Positions 17,676-26,107 of a stretch of DNA of 61,810 bases are shown here, piece after piece; positions within the stretch are counted from its first letter, which is position 1; the number at the start of each line of letters is the position of its first letter. A program made the position numbers and the translations under genes. The DNA comes from Pseudomonadota bacterium (GTDB lineage: Bacteria > Pseudomonadota > Alphaproteobacteria > RF32 > CAG-239): contig JAHALQ010000008.1 in assembly GCA_018362935.1 (NCBI GenBank), forward strand, positions 1-61,810, given 5' to 3'. The notes under the pieces are model-generated. The model searched no databases. It was not told where the DNA came from and worked only from the letters and a program-made list of their open reading frames with translations.

Positions 17676-17689
17676 CCCCCCTCTTTTCT

Positions 17690-18010
17690 ATTCTTGGGTT
17701 CTCGGGTGAGGGACTCCGTCCCGCCCGAGAATGACATTATTGGCGCCGTCACCTCGCTGTCGCTGGCCTCCGATGGCTCCGGCAGTATCTTAAACCTGTT
17801 CCGGTAAAACACCCTCTTTTCTATGTCATTCTTTGTCACTTTTTTATTATGTCATTCTCGGGCACTTTCTTTTTTTTTACGTCATTCTCGGGCGGGACGG
17901 AGTACCTGACCCGAGAACCCACAATAAAATATGCAGTCTTATGTTTTTTGGATCCTCGTGTCTATTCCTTGCTTCGCTCGCGCCCGAGGATGACAGGGAA
18001 TAAAAGAGTG
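17690..18010. repeat. Cluster of CTCGGG palindromic repeats after flagellin
   Basis: Several related palindromes: GGGTTCTCGGG...CCCGAGAATGAC (17697-17735), GTCATTCTCGGG...CCCGAGAACCC (17880-17920) and GGATCCTCG...CGAGGATGAC (17948-17995). From 18010 to 18430 I see no gene, only AT-rich sequence, a hairpin AGACTCG/CGAGTCT at 18142-18162 and the phrase AACGAATCACAA, which recurs near 34665. Confidence 0.7.
17745..17807 (+). pseudogene. Duplicated last 20 codons of flagellin
   Basis: 63 bp matching the flagellin 3' end (17613-17675) with two substitutions, including the stop codon, and with similar bases after it (CCCTCTTTTCTAT). A palindromic repeat (17697-17735) lies between the two copies. 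This looks like a remnant of recombination between flagellin copies or of a local duplication around the repeat. Confidence 0.85.
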
Positions 18011-18432
18011 CTCGAGGATGACAGCAAAAGAGTGCCATTGCCGTTTCCTTGTGCCGTGCCCCGCCGCTGTGGGTGCCGGTGCGGCTTCGCACCGAATCAG
18101 CAATAACGAATCACAAGTCACGAATCACAAATCAAAAATTAAGACTCGCCAGTCGCGAGTCTGTTATTAACCATTGCGAAAATTGGCAAATATTTTGCTT
18201 AAAATCCCAAAAATTTAGACATATTTGCAGCAGAAAAATTTTGTTAAGAAATTTATCTACAAACCTAAAAAAATTTTATGATTGTTTTTGAATGAGATAG
18301 GGAGAATCATCCGCTGAAATGAAAAAATTGCTATTGAGCCACCGTCCGGAATAACGCAATATGATGTCATGGTCATGAGGCCGGAATTATTGTTATTTTT
18401 GCAGTCAAAAAATTTTTATAAAAAAGTTGTGT

Positions 18433-18480
18433 ATACCAAATATGGTGATGTTTACATTTTTTTAATACTATATATGGTAT
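18433..18480 (+). promoter_or_regulatory. Pair of NrdR boxes upstream of nrdD
   Basis: Two 16-bp near-palindromes, 18433-18448 (ATACCAAATATGGTGA) and 18465-18480 (ATACTATATATGGTAT), resemble the NrdR consensus acaCtATATatagtgt. Their starts are 32 bp apart, about three helical turns, which is the usual NrdR spacing. A candidate promoter (TTTACA at 18451-18456 and TATGGT at 18473-18478) overlaps the second box, fitting repression of nrdD by NrdR when dATP is high. Confidence 0.75.
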
Positions 18481-18540
18481 ATACAGTGTCAATAACGAGA
18501 TTGCGGTCTCACTGCCGAAAATAAGGATTGAATACAGGAA

Positions 18541-20598
18541 ATGTCTAAGTCAAATTATGAAATGCCCTCCCTTGAGGATGAAAAAATAAATATTGAGAGC
18601 GTTACCAAAAGGGACGGTACGCTGGCTCCGTTTGACAGCAGCAAAATTCACAACGCCATTTGCAAGGCCGGCGCCAGCACCGGAGAATTTGGCGAACAGG
18701 AGAGCTGGCTGCTGACCGCGCAGGTTCTGAAAGTTTTGAAGCACAAGTTTGCCGAAAGCCTGCCGACGATTGAAAATATTCAGGACATTGTTGAACAGGT
18801 TCTGATTTCCGCCAACTACTTTGCAACCGCCAAGGCATATATTCTGTATCGCGACCAGCGCAACCGCATGCGCTCTGACCGCAAGGTTATGGTCGATGTC
18901 GAAAGCTCGATTAACGAATATCTCGAAAAACTCGACTGGCGCATCAATGAAAACGCCAATCAGGGCTACTCCAACGGCGGTTTGATTTTGAACGTTTCCG
19001 GCAAAGTTACCGCCAACTACTGGCTGAGCCACGTTTATCCCGCCAATGTCGGCGAAGCGCATCGCAACGGCGACATTCACATTCACGATTTGAGCATGCT
19101 GGCCGCCTATTGCGCCGGCTGGTCGCTCAAAAACCTGTTGCATGAAGGTTTCAACGGCGTTCCCGGCAAAGCCGAAGCCGGACCGGCCAAACATCTGTCT
19201 GCCGCGGTCGGCCAAATGGTCAACTTTATGGGCACGCTGCAAAACGAATGGGCCGGTGCGCAGGCTTTCTCTTCGGTTGACACCTATCTTGCGCCTTATG
19301 TCCGCGTTGACAAGCTCGATTACAAACACGTTTATCAGAGCATGCAGGAACTGGTTTATAACCTCAATGTTCCTTCCCGCTGGGGTTCGCAGACGCCGTT
19401 CACCAACTTCACTTTCGACTGGGTCTGCCCCGAGGATTTGCGCGACAAGCACCCGCTGATTGCCGGTGTTGAGCAGGAATTCACCTACGGCGACCTGCAG
19501 GAAGAAATGCACATGATTAACAAGGCCTACATGGAAGTCATGATGAAAGGCGACATTAAGGGCCGTCCGTTTACTTTCCCGATTCCGACTTACAACATGA
19601 CGCCGGATTTCCCGTGGGAAGACGAAAATACCGAGCTTCTGTTTGAAATGACTGCCAAATACGGCTTGCCTTATTTCCAGAACTTTATCAATTCGGTTCT
19701 CAAACCCGGCCAGATTCGCTCAATGTGCTGCCGTCTGCAGCTTGACCTGCGCGAACTTCTGGCTCGCGGCAACGGCTTGTTCGGCTCGGCCGAGCAGACC
19801 GGTTCCGTCGGCGTCGTTACCTTGAACTGCGCCCGTCTGGGTTATATGTACAAAGGTGACGAGCATGCTTTGTTCGCCAGAGTGGACGAGCTGATGGAAA
19901 TTGCCCGCACTTCTTTGGAAATCAAGCGCAAAGTCATTCAGCGCCTGATTGACAACGGCTTGTTCCCCTTCACCAAGCGTTATCTCGGCACGCTGCGCAA
20001 CCACTTCTCGACCATCGGCGTCAACGGCATCAACGAGATGATTCGCAACTTCACCAATGACGAACATAATATTGCCGACCAGTGGGGACAGGCGTTTGCC
20101 GAAAAATTCCTGGATTATATTCGTGCCAAAATGGTCAAGATTCAGGAAGAAACCGGCCATATGTATAACCTTGAAGCCACGCCGGCAGAAGGCGCGACCA
20201 CCCGTTTTGCCCGCGAGGACAAAAAACGCTTCAAAGACATTATTCAGGCTGGCACCAAGGAAAATCCGTTTTACACCAACTCTTCGCAGTTGCCTGTCGG
20301 TTATACGGATGATCCGTTTGAAGCGCTTGAACTGCAGTCTACTCTGCAAACCAAGTATACCGGTGGTACCGTTCTCCACCTCTACATGGGACAGAGAATT
20401 TCTTCGGCGAAAGTTTGCCGCGACATTGTCAAACGTGTCCTGACCAACTACCGCCTGCCGTACATTACCATAACTCCTACTTTTTCCGTTTGCCCCAAGC
20501 ATGGTTATATCTCAGGAGAACACAAATACTGCCCGATCTGCGATGAGGAGCTGAAGGCAGAAAAAAGAGCCGCAGCGTCCAGAAAAGATGTTGCATAA
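18541..20598 (+). CDS. nrdD: Class III anaerobic ribonucleoside-triphosphate reductase, large part
   Basis: 685 residues. An ATP-cone starts at about residue 20 (VTKRDGTLAPFDSSKI) and gives dATP/ATP control. The catalytic barrel includes SMCCRLQLD, which holds the thiyl-radical cysteine, and NGINEM and TPAEGATTRFA motifs. The C terminus has a zinc site CPKHG...YCPICDEE. The chain stops after this zinc site: the glycyl-radical motif normally found just downstream in NrdD is absent and is instead encoded by the next gene. It reduces NTPs to dNTPs without oxygen, using formate or a thiol as reductant. Two NrdR boxes lie upstream. Confidence 0.93.
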   Translation: MSKSNYEMPSLEDEKINIESVTKRDGTLAPFDSSKIHNAICKAGASTGEFGEQESWLLTAQVLKVLKHKFAESLPTIENIQDIVEQVLISANYFATAKAYILYRDQRNRMRSDRKVMVDVESSINEYLEKLDWRINENANQGYSNGGLILNVSGKVTANYWLSHVYPANVGEAHRNGDIHIHDLSMLAAYCAGWSLKNLLHEGFNGVPGKAEAGPAKHLSAAVGQMVNFMGTLQNEWAGAQAFSSVDTYLAPYVRVDKLDYKHVYQSMQELVYNLNVPSRWGSQTPFTNFTFDWVCPEDLRDKHPLIAGVEQEFTYGDLQEEMHMINKAYMEVMMKGDIKGRPFTFPIPTYNMTPDFPWEDENTELLFEMTAKYGLPYFQNFINSVLKPGQIRSMCCRLQLDLRELLARGNGLFGSAEQTGSVGVVTLNCARLGYMYKGDEHALFARVDELMEIARTSLEIKRKVIQRLIDNGLFPFTKRYLGTLRNHFSTIGVNGINEMIRNFTNDEHNIADQWGQAFAEKFLDYIRAKMVKIQEETGHMYNLEATPAEGATTRFAREDKKRFKDIIQAGTKENPFYTNSSQLPVGYTDDPFEALELQSTLQTKYTGGTVLHLYMGQRISSAKVCRDIVKRVLTNYRLPYITITPTFSVCPKHGYISGEHKYCPICDEELKAEKRAAASRKDVA

Positions 20599-20629
20599 GA
20601 GTAAAATTTAACTTTGGAGACAGAATAAA

Positions 20630-20836
20630 ATGACAACAATTAACTTTGAAGATATCAAATTAAACGACGAAGAAAGACAGCCTTGCGAAGTATGGACCAG
20701 AGTAATGGGTTACTATCGCCCGGTTTCTGAGTTTAACGTTGGTAAAAAATCTGAATTTTACTCTCGGGTATGTTTTGCTGAGAGCAAGGCTGTTTGCGGC
20801 TGCGGTTGCGATGCTTATGAAATTGCGGCCGAATAA
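20630..20836 (+). CDS. Separate glycyl-radical subunit of NrdD
   Basis: 68 residues containing CEVWTRVMGYYRPVSEFNVG, the signature that in one-piece NrdD proteins surrounds the glycyl radical (the glycine of RVMGYYRP, residue 27). The tail is Cys-rich (VCGCGCD). It starts 32 bases after nrdD and is followed at once by the activase, so a complete enzyme is likely assembled from the two chains. Splitting resembles the logic of YfiD/GrcA, a free glycyl-radical part for pyruvate formate-lyase, but here there is no second copy of the motif in the large subunit. GGAG lies ten bases before the ATG. Confidence 0.85.
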   Translation: MTTINFEDIKLNDEERQPCEVWTRVMGYYRPVSEFNVGKKSEFYSRVCFAESKAVCGCGCDAYEIAAE

Positions 20837-20857
20837 TAATCGCAAAGTTATAATCTG

Positions 20858-21556
20858 ATGAGTAATCTCTTAGTTGGCGGCGTTGAAACTTTCAGCGCCG
20901 TCGATTTTCCCGGAAAACTGGCGGCGGTAGTCTTTTTGCAGGGCTGCCCGTGGCGCTGTCCCTTTTGCTACAACACGGACTTGCAGCCGGTGGGAAAAGC
21001 AACCGATTTCATTTGGGACAAGTTTCTGGAATTTCTGGTTTCGCGCCGGGGCAAACTTGACGCCGTGGTTTTCAGCGGCGGTGAACCTTTAGTGCAGGAA
21101 GCCCTGGGGGATGCCATGCGGCAGGTGAGGGAACTTGGCTATGAAATCGGTCTGCATACCGGCGGCTACCGCCCCAAAAAGCTGGCCGAAGTTTTGCCGC
21201 TGGTCAACTGGATTGGTTTTGACATCAAGGCGCCTTTTGAAGAAAAACGCTATGCCGAAGTCACCAAAACCAATCATTTGAAAGAAGTGCTGCAAAGCCT
21301 GGATATGATACTGGCTTCGGGCAAAGATTTTGAATGCCGCACCACCTGCGATCCGCGCCTGCTGACTTGCGCTGATTTGCGGAAAATGGCAGAGGCTCTG
21401 TACGGCAAAGGTGTCAAAAAATACTTTTTGCAGAAGTATCGTCCGGTGCCGAGCGATACGCAGACTTCGGACAGTGCCTGCGAAAGCCTTTTGTCCGACC
21501 CGCAGCTGCTGGAATATCTGCAAACGCATTTTGAAGAATTTGAAGTTCGCAAGTAA
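20858..21556 (+). CDS. nrdG: Anaerobic ribonucleotide reductase activase (radical SAM)
   Basis: A 232-residue radical-SAM protein with the CX3CX2C cluster motif in GCPWRCPFCYN (residues 30-40) and the SAM-binding GGEP (FSGGEPLVQE). It resembles the NrdG2 subtype of NrdD-activating enzymes, which makes the glycyl radical with SAM and a 4Fe-4S cluster. It is last in the nrdD operon, 21 bases after the glycyl-radical subunit, and ends before a terminator. Some members of this subfamily are annotated only as pyruvate formate-lyase activase-like; the operon position settles the role. Confidence 0.88.
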   Translation: MSNLLVGGVETFSAVDFPGKLAAVVFLQGCPWRCPFCYNTDLQPVGKATDFIWDKFLEFLVSRRGKLDAVVFSGGEPLVQEALGDAMRQVRELGYEIGLHTGGYRPKKLAEVLPLVNWIGFDIKAPFEEKRYAEVTKTNHLKEVLQSLDMILASGKDFECRTTCDPRLLTCADLRKMAEALYGKGVKKYFLQKYRPVPSDTQTSDSACESLLSDPQLLEYLQTHFEEFEVRK

Positions 21557-21563
21557 ACAAAAT

Positions 21564-21592
21564 AAACCCCGCCGAAAGCGGGGTTTGTTTTT
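21564..21592 (+). terminator. Terminator of the nrdD operon
   Basis: Nine-bp stem AAACCCCGC (21564-21572) with GCGGGGTTT (21578-21586) followed by GTTTTT. It lies between convergent genes. Confidence 0.85.
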
Positions 21593-21608
21593 ACGGGGCA
21601 AACGCGGT

Positions 21609-24188
21609 TCAGCTGTTGCTTTTGCTTTTCTGGAGATGCCGTACGATATTGCGGTCGACAAAGCGTTCCTTAGCTTTTTTCTTGCCTTCTTCGGTCTTTT
21701 CTTTTTCTACGGATGCTTTGTATTGTCCGACCACGCGTCCAAGGACAATCGCTTGCTTTTTCTCATCTTTTGATTTGAATTCCTGATTGTTTGCCAGAGC
21801 GTTGACGGCGTCTACCAGTTTTCGCTGTCCGGCAGGCAGATTGCGATATGCTTCGGATTTTTTAAATTCTTCAAATTCTTCCGGCTCCTTTTTTTGGACA
21901 TCCATCAGCAAATCCATTTTCTCTACTGTAATATCTTTAGCTGATATTTCGGCATCCGCCATAATTTCCCGTCCCATACGGACGCCGTTGGTATACCGTT
22001 GTCCCAGCCCTTCTTCTTCCAGATAAGCCTTATCATGAGAATCAAGCTTATCATATGTTTTTTTCTCGCCGCCCATAACGCCGCGCCCTTCGGCATCAAG
22101 AGCCTGTTGCTGAACTTCGGTCAGAAGAATGTCGCCTTTGTCATTGCGTTCAAGTTTGGAACTGTTTTCATCATTGCTGCCGCCGCTCGTGCGACCGCTG
22201 CCGTCTGTCCGTTCATCGCCGCCCATGCCTTCGCGGTTAATTTCCTGAGCAAACTTCTTGTCCATCTGTTCTTTATTTTCAATTGTCATACCGGCGGCTT
22301 CCGCAGCTTTGACCATGCTGGCGTAAAATTCCGGCGTAACATTTTCTGCAACGCTGAACGATTCGTAATTGTCTTGCTTCAGCTGGTTGACAAATTCCGC
22401 GCACTGCTCGTCAGTCGGATTTTTGCCGTCTTTGCCGCTGATGTTGTAAGTGTTTTCATCCGGCCGGCTGACTTCCAGGCCGGAAGCGTAAGTCGTGACA
22501 ACTTCGCCGTCACGGCGTTCTTCATGCGTGACGACAGTATTGACAGTTGTTTCGCGCTGCGCATCGTCATTGCTTTGATTATTTTCATTTTCAAGAGCTT
22601 CGCTGTCACGGGCCTGCGGCTGCTGCTGTTGGTCGTCAGCCTCACGCGGCGGGAACAGTTCGGCGACTTTGGCCGCCAGCTCATCCCCTTTGAGGCCGCT
22701 TTCAAGCAGAATTTTTTCATAGACGTTTTCGGCGGTAATCGCTTTTTCGGTCAGGCCGTTGACCATCGCGTCAAGCTCTTTCTTCTGTTCGGCAGACAGG
22801 CCGCTGCGGCTTTGCAGGACGGTCAGAGCCTTGTAGCGGTCGCTCGATTTAATCGCTTCAAGGCGCGATTTTTCCAAGCCGGACGCCATTTTTTCGAGCC
22901 GTTCGCGCACTTTCTGCTTAACCGGTTCGGCCTGCGTTTGGGCTTGGTCTATTTTGTCTTTGCGTTTTCCTGAAACTTTTTCGGATTGTTTGCTGAAAGC
23001 TTCTTTCTGAGCTTCAAGCATTGCAATTTGCTTGTTCAAACGCTCGCGGCTCTTGGGATTCTCGGCATTTTGCGCTTTGAGGCCGGACAGTTTGGCATCA
23101 ATATTCTCAAGCTGTCTGCCGGTATCGGTCAGATTAAGGCGTTTGGCATATTTATTGGTAACGCCCTGCGCCGACAGCCGTCCTTCGGCCAGACAATTGC
23201 CGAGCAGTTTGAAGCGGGCGGATATGTTCGCGCCCATATTGCGGCTCCAAAACGAATTTTGGTTTATGACATTTTGCAGGGTTGTTACTCTGTCGTAGCG
23301 TTTTTCAAGCCTTTCGGTCTTGTCTTTGCCTTTTCGGGCGTTCCAGTCCCGCAGAGCGGCGCGCGTCCTGTAATACGGTCTCATTATTGCCGAAGAATTG
23401 ACAATCTGGGTGTCGTAATAATTCGGGTCAATCTTTTTAAGCTGGTTGTTCAGCTTCCGGCGAGTGTTGTAATTGAAAATGCCTTTGGCTTCTTCCTGAA
23501 GCTCCCTGATTTTGCCGATGAGTTCGCGTCTGGCCGACATATTGCCCTGCGTCTCGCCGTAGGCGTCGACGTTGGCGGCCAGCCGGGCGACCTGCTGCTG
23601 CAAGTCGGCAAGGGTTTCCTTGGGAGCCGCGTTGTCCAGCTCTTTAAGGATTTGTTCGCCGAAAGAGGTATTTGCATTGGGCACGAAGGCTTTGTCCGCC
23701 GGCATCATGCTTTGGTCAGGCTTTTCCAGCTGGCGGAGAACATTGTCGCGGACAGTTTTTTCATAGCCGGCGCTGTCAAGAGCGCGGGCAATTTTAAGAA
23801 TTTTTTCGCCGTCCTGCAGTTGGTCATACATGTTGCCGTTGGCAATCTGCTCGGCCAGAAAGGCTCTTTCGTTTGGCGTCAAAACCAAATCGGTTTCGCG
23901 ATTGATTTTGGCTTCCAGATATTCGCGCCGTTCCTGATTGCCCCGGATTTGGTCAAACGAACGGCCGGCGGCCGCGTTGGCGGCACTGTCTTGGGCGGCC
24001 TGAGGGTTTCTGAGTTTTTCTTCGTATTTTTTGCGGACGTCGATAAACCGGTCGTATTGGTTGGACACGGCATAGGCGGCGTCTGCGCGTTCCAGCAGCC
24101 GTCTGAGTTCTTCAACATTGGCGGGGTTGGAATAATCGGTATTCTCGATTTGAGTGTTGATTTCATCTAAGCTGATTAAGTCGGCCAT
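21609..24188 (-). CDS. Large coiled-coil cytoplasmic protein, unknown
   Basis: 859 residues, rich in Glu, Lys, Gln and Ala, without signal peptide or membrane helix. It begins MADLISLDEINTQI and is mostly predicted helix with heptads (for example around LSGLKAQNAENPKSRERLNKQ), a low-complexity Asp/Gln/Asn stretch near residues 505-540, and a short globular-looking part with YASGLEVSRPDENTYNISG around residue 570. I recognise no family. It is monocistronic, convergent with nrdG and divergent from the outer-membrane genes. A structural, cytoskeletal or secreted-effector role are all open; nothing decides among them. Confidence 0.6.
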   Translation of the reverse strand: MADLISLDEINTQIENTDYSNPANVEELRRLLERADAAYAVSNQYDRFIDVRKKYEEKLRNPQAAQDSAANAAAGRSFDQIRGNQERREYLEAKINRETDLVLTPNERAFLAEQIANGNMYDQLQDGEKILKIARALDSAGYEKTVRDNVLRQLEKPDQSMMPADKAFVPNANTSFGEQILKELDNAAPKETLADLQQQVARLAANVDAYGETQGNMSARRELIGKIRELQEEAKGIFNYNTRRKLNNQLKKIDPNYYDTQIVNSSAIMRPYYRTRAALRDWNARKGKDKTERLEKRYDRVTTLQNVINQNSFWSRNMGANISARFKLLGNCLAEGRLSAQGVTNKYAKRLNLTDTGRQLENIDAKLSGLKAQNAENPKSRERLNKQIAMLEAQKEAFSKQSEKVSGKRKDKIDQAQTQAEPVKQKVRERLEKMASGLEKSRLEAIKSSDRYKALTVLQSRSGLSAEQKKELDAMVNGLTEKAITAENVYEKILLESGLKGDELAAKVAELFPPREADDQQQQPQARDSEALENENNQSNDDAQRETTVNTVVTHEERRDGEVVTTYASGLEVSRPDENTYNISGKDGKNPTDEQCAEFVNQLKQDNYESFSVAENVTPEFYASMVKAAEAAGMTIENKEQMDKKFAQEINREGMGGDERTDGSGRTSGGSNDENSSKLERNDKGDILLTEVQQQALDAEGRGVMGGEKKTYDKLDSHDKAYLEEEGLGQRYTNGVRMGREIMADAEISAKDITVEKMDLLMDVQKKEPEEFEEFKKSEAYRNLPAGQRKLVDAVNALANNQEFKSKDEKKQAIVLGRVVGQYKASVEKEKTEEGKKKAKERFVDRNIVRHLQKSKSNS

Positions 24189-24398
24189 TGCGCTGTCCCC
24201 ATAAAGTCTTAAAATTTATTATAGTTTATCAAAAAGATTGCTAACAATCAATTAAGAATTGTCTATTTTTGTCAAATTAACAAAATTTTAACATTTTCGT
24301 TCGCAAAAATATATGTGTATAAAAAGGTGCTCAGGTTGCGTATTTTGCCGCTTTCTTTTATTCTGAAACAAACTTAATTTAATTTGAGGGTTTGTTTT

Positions 24399-25283
24399 AT
24401 GAAAAAAGTTTTGTGTTTGCTTGCAGGCATCGGCGTTCTATGCGGTGCAGCGCCGGTACAGGCGCAGGAACCGGTTGCTTACGGCGATTTGTATAATGTC
24501 GAATGGTGCCCCTGTAATCCTGAAGAGCCTTTTGATGCCGACGGTTCCGTGGTTATGGGTAAAACCGTCATGTGTCCGTGCAACGGGTTGTATTCCGGGT
24601 ACAAAAAGGGTTTTGAGCAGGATATGCGCGAGCTGAAAAACGCAGCCAACAACCAGCTCCGCAAGCTGAACTATTTTAAGTATTATCTCGGGCTGGATTA
24701 CAATGTCGGTTCTATGTCCGCCGGCAGTAAAGATGTCGCTTTTGATGATTTGATTTTTGCCGCCGGGTCAATCCATGTCAAACCTGACGATATTTTGGAC
24801 GATCAGGACAGCCTGTCGTTTGTCGCCGGTGCGCGCATGAGCAAATACTGGGGGCTGGAAGCGTTTTATCAGCAGTCTTATGATGACAATACCATGACTT
24901 CGGTTGATAACAAAACGCTTAACAATATTGATTATCACCTTCTTAACGATTACACCACCAGTTTCAAGGCCTACGGTCTGGATTTCATCGGCTATGCGCC
25001 TCTGTCGCCATATTTCGATTTTGTCGGCTCTTTGGGATTGGCGCAGTACAAGTTTGAGAACGAGGGGCTGTTTACCGCTTATTATGTTGACGGCACCGAC
25101 AAACGCGACGTTGTCAAAAGAAGCTTTGACGAGGATAAGCTCGGCTGGCGCGCCGGTATCGGTGCCCAGCTGAATATTGCCGACGGCATTGCTCTGCGTG
25201 CCATGTACCGCTACATTTATATCGGCGGCGATTTGGTTGACGACCTCAACGAGTTTTCTCTCGGCCTGCGTTTCTTGTTCTAG
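24399..25283 (+). CDS. Outer-membrane beta-barrel protein
   Basis: About 294 residues from ATG 24399 (GAGGG eight bases upstream; the earlier GTG/ATG at 24384 lacks a ribosome site). Signal peptide ends near PVQAQ. The mature part opens with a Cys-rich section (WCPCNPEEP, MCPCNG) and a helical stretch, then alternating strands of a small opacity-type barrel with ALRAMYRYIYIGGD and the C-terminal phenylalanine signature LGLRFLF used for outer-membrane insertion. It is a paralogue of the next gene, 22 bases downstream. Confidence 0.75.
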   Translation: MKKVLCLLAGIGVLCGAAPVQAQEPVAYGDLYNVEWCPCNPEEPFDADGSVVMGKTVMCPCNGLYSGYKKGFEQDMRELKNAANNQLRKLNYFKYYLGLDYNVGSMSAGSKDVAFDDLIFAAGSIHVKPDDILDDQDSLSFVAGARMSKYWGLEAFYQQSYDDNTMTSVDNKTLNNIDYHLLNDYTTSFKAYGLDFIGYAPLSPYFDFVGSLGLAQYKFENEGLFTAYYVDGTDKRDVVKRSFDEDKLGWRAGIGAQLNIADGIALRAMYRYIYIGGDLVDDLNEFSLGLRFLF

Positions 25284-25305
25284 ACTATTTGTAAAGGTAA
25301 AATAG

Positions 25306-26070
25306 ATGAAAAAAATATTTCTCAGCACAGTTTTCCTCGGTTTGGCGGCGGCGCTGCCGGCTGCGGCTCAGAGCTATGACCCGTATTATCCGAGCAACGT
25401 TCCGAATAATTACCAAAGCTACAATTACAGCGCGCCGCGTCCTGTTGCCAAACCTGCCGCTGATTTCAAAAAATTCAGCATGGGTTTTGACTATGTTATC
25501 GGTTCGGCTTCTCTGGTCGAACAGAATTTTACATTGGACAATCCGCTGCCCGGCGGTGTGGCTTATGCCGGAAACACCGACAAATTTGAAGACAGCATTG
25601 ATTCGATTAACGTCAATGTCGGCTGGCGCCCCTTCAGATATTTGGGCTTTGAAGCTTTTTACCAGAAATCCCTGTCGGACAACCAAATTAAATATCAGGA
25701 AAGCTATTCCATGGATCCGCGCTTTGCGCTGGCCGAATACAATATGAAATATACGGCCTATGGTTTGGATGCGGTTGTTTATATCCCGGTCTTTTCGCGC
25801 ATGGATATTCTGGGCACGGTCGGTGTTGCCAACTATGACTTTTCGGCTGATGCAGACTTCAGTTCATACTATTCTTCAACCAATAACAAAGTAATGGGCA
25901 ATTCCATAAAATTTGACGAAAGCAAAACAGCCTTTCGTTATGGTGCCGGCGCTCAAATCTGGCTCAGCCAGCGCCTGGCTTTCCGTGCCATGTACAGGTA
26001 TACTTCAATCGGAGGCGACTTTATCGACGATATTTCCGAAGTTGCACTCGGCCTGCGGTACAATTTCTGA
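25306..26070 (+). CDS. Outer-membrane beta-barrel protein, paralogue
   Basis: 254 residues with signal peptide (LAAALPAAAQ), a Tyr/Asn/Pro-rich N terminus, and a barrel sharing GFDYVIGSAS, GFEAFYQKSLSDN, YTAYGLDAVVYIPV and AFRAMYRYTSIGGDFIDD with the upstream paralogue; it ends LGLRYNF. Same operon as the previous gene and followed by a terminator. Similar small barrels serve as surface porins or adhesins in other alphaproteobacteria, but no ligand can be named. Confidence 0.75.
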   Translation: MKKIFLSTVFLGLAAALPAAAQSYDPYYPSNVPNNYQSYNYSAPRPVAKPAADFKKFSMGFDYVIGSASLVEQNFTLDNPLPGGVAYAGNTDKFEDSIDSINVNVGWRPFRYLGFEAFYQKSLSDNQIKYQESYSMDPRFALAEYNMKYTAYGLDAVVYIPVFSRMDILGTVGVANYDFSADADFSSYYSSTNNKVMGNSIKFDESKTAFRYGAGAQIWLSQRLAFRAMYRYTSIGGDFIDDISEVALGLRYNF

Positions 26071-26077
26071 TGTTATA

Positions 26078-26107
26078 AACCCTCATTCTCAAAATGAGGG
26101 TTTTTTA
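26078..26107 (+). terminator. Terminator after the barrel-protein operon
   Basis: Ten-bp stem AACCCTCATT (26078-26087) with AATGAGGGTT (26093-26102) and a T-run. The promoter of the leader RNA starts directly after it. Confidence 0.88.

Noticed and set aside
21999..24170. Two long plus-strand frames opposite the coiled-coil gene
   Set aside because: Phe/Ile/Val-rich translations are the usual shadow of a Glu/Lys-rich gene read backwards; no start context or family.
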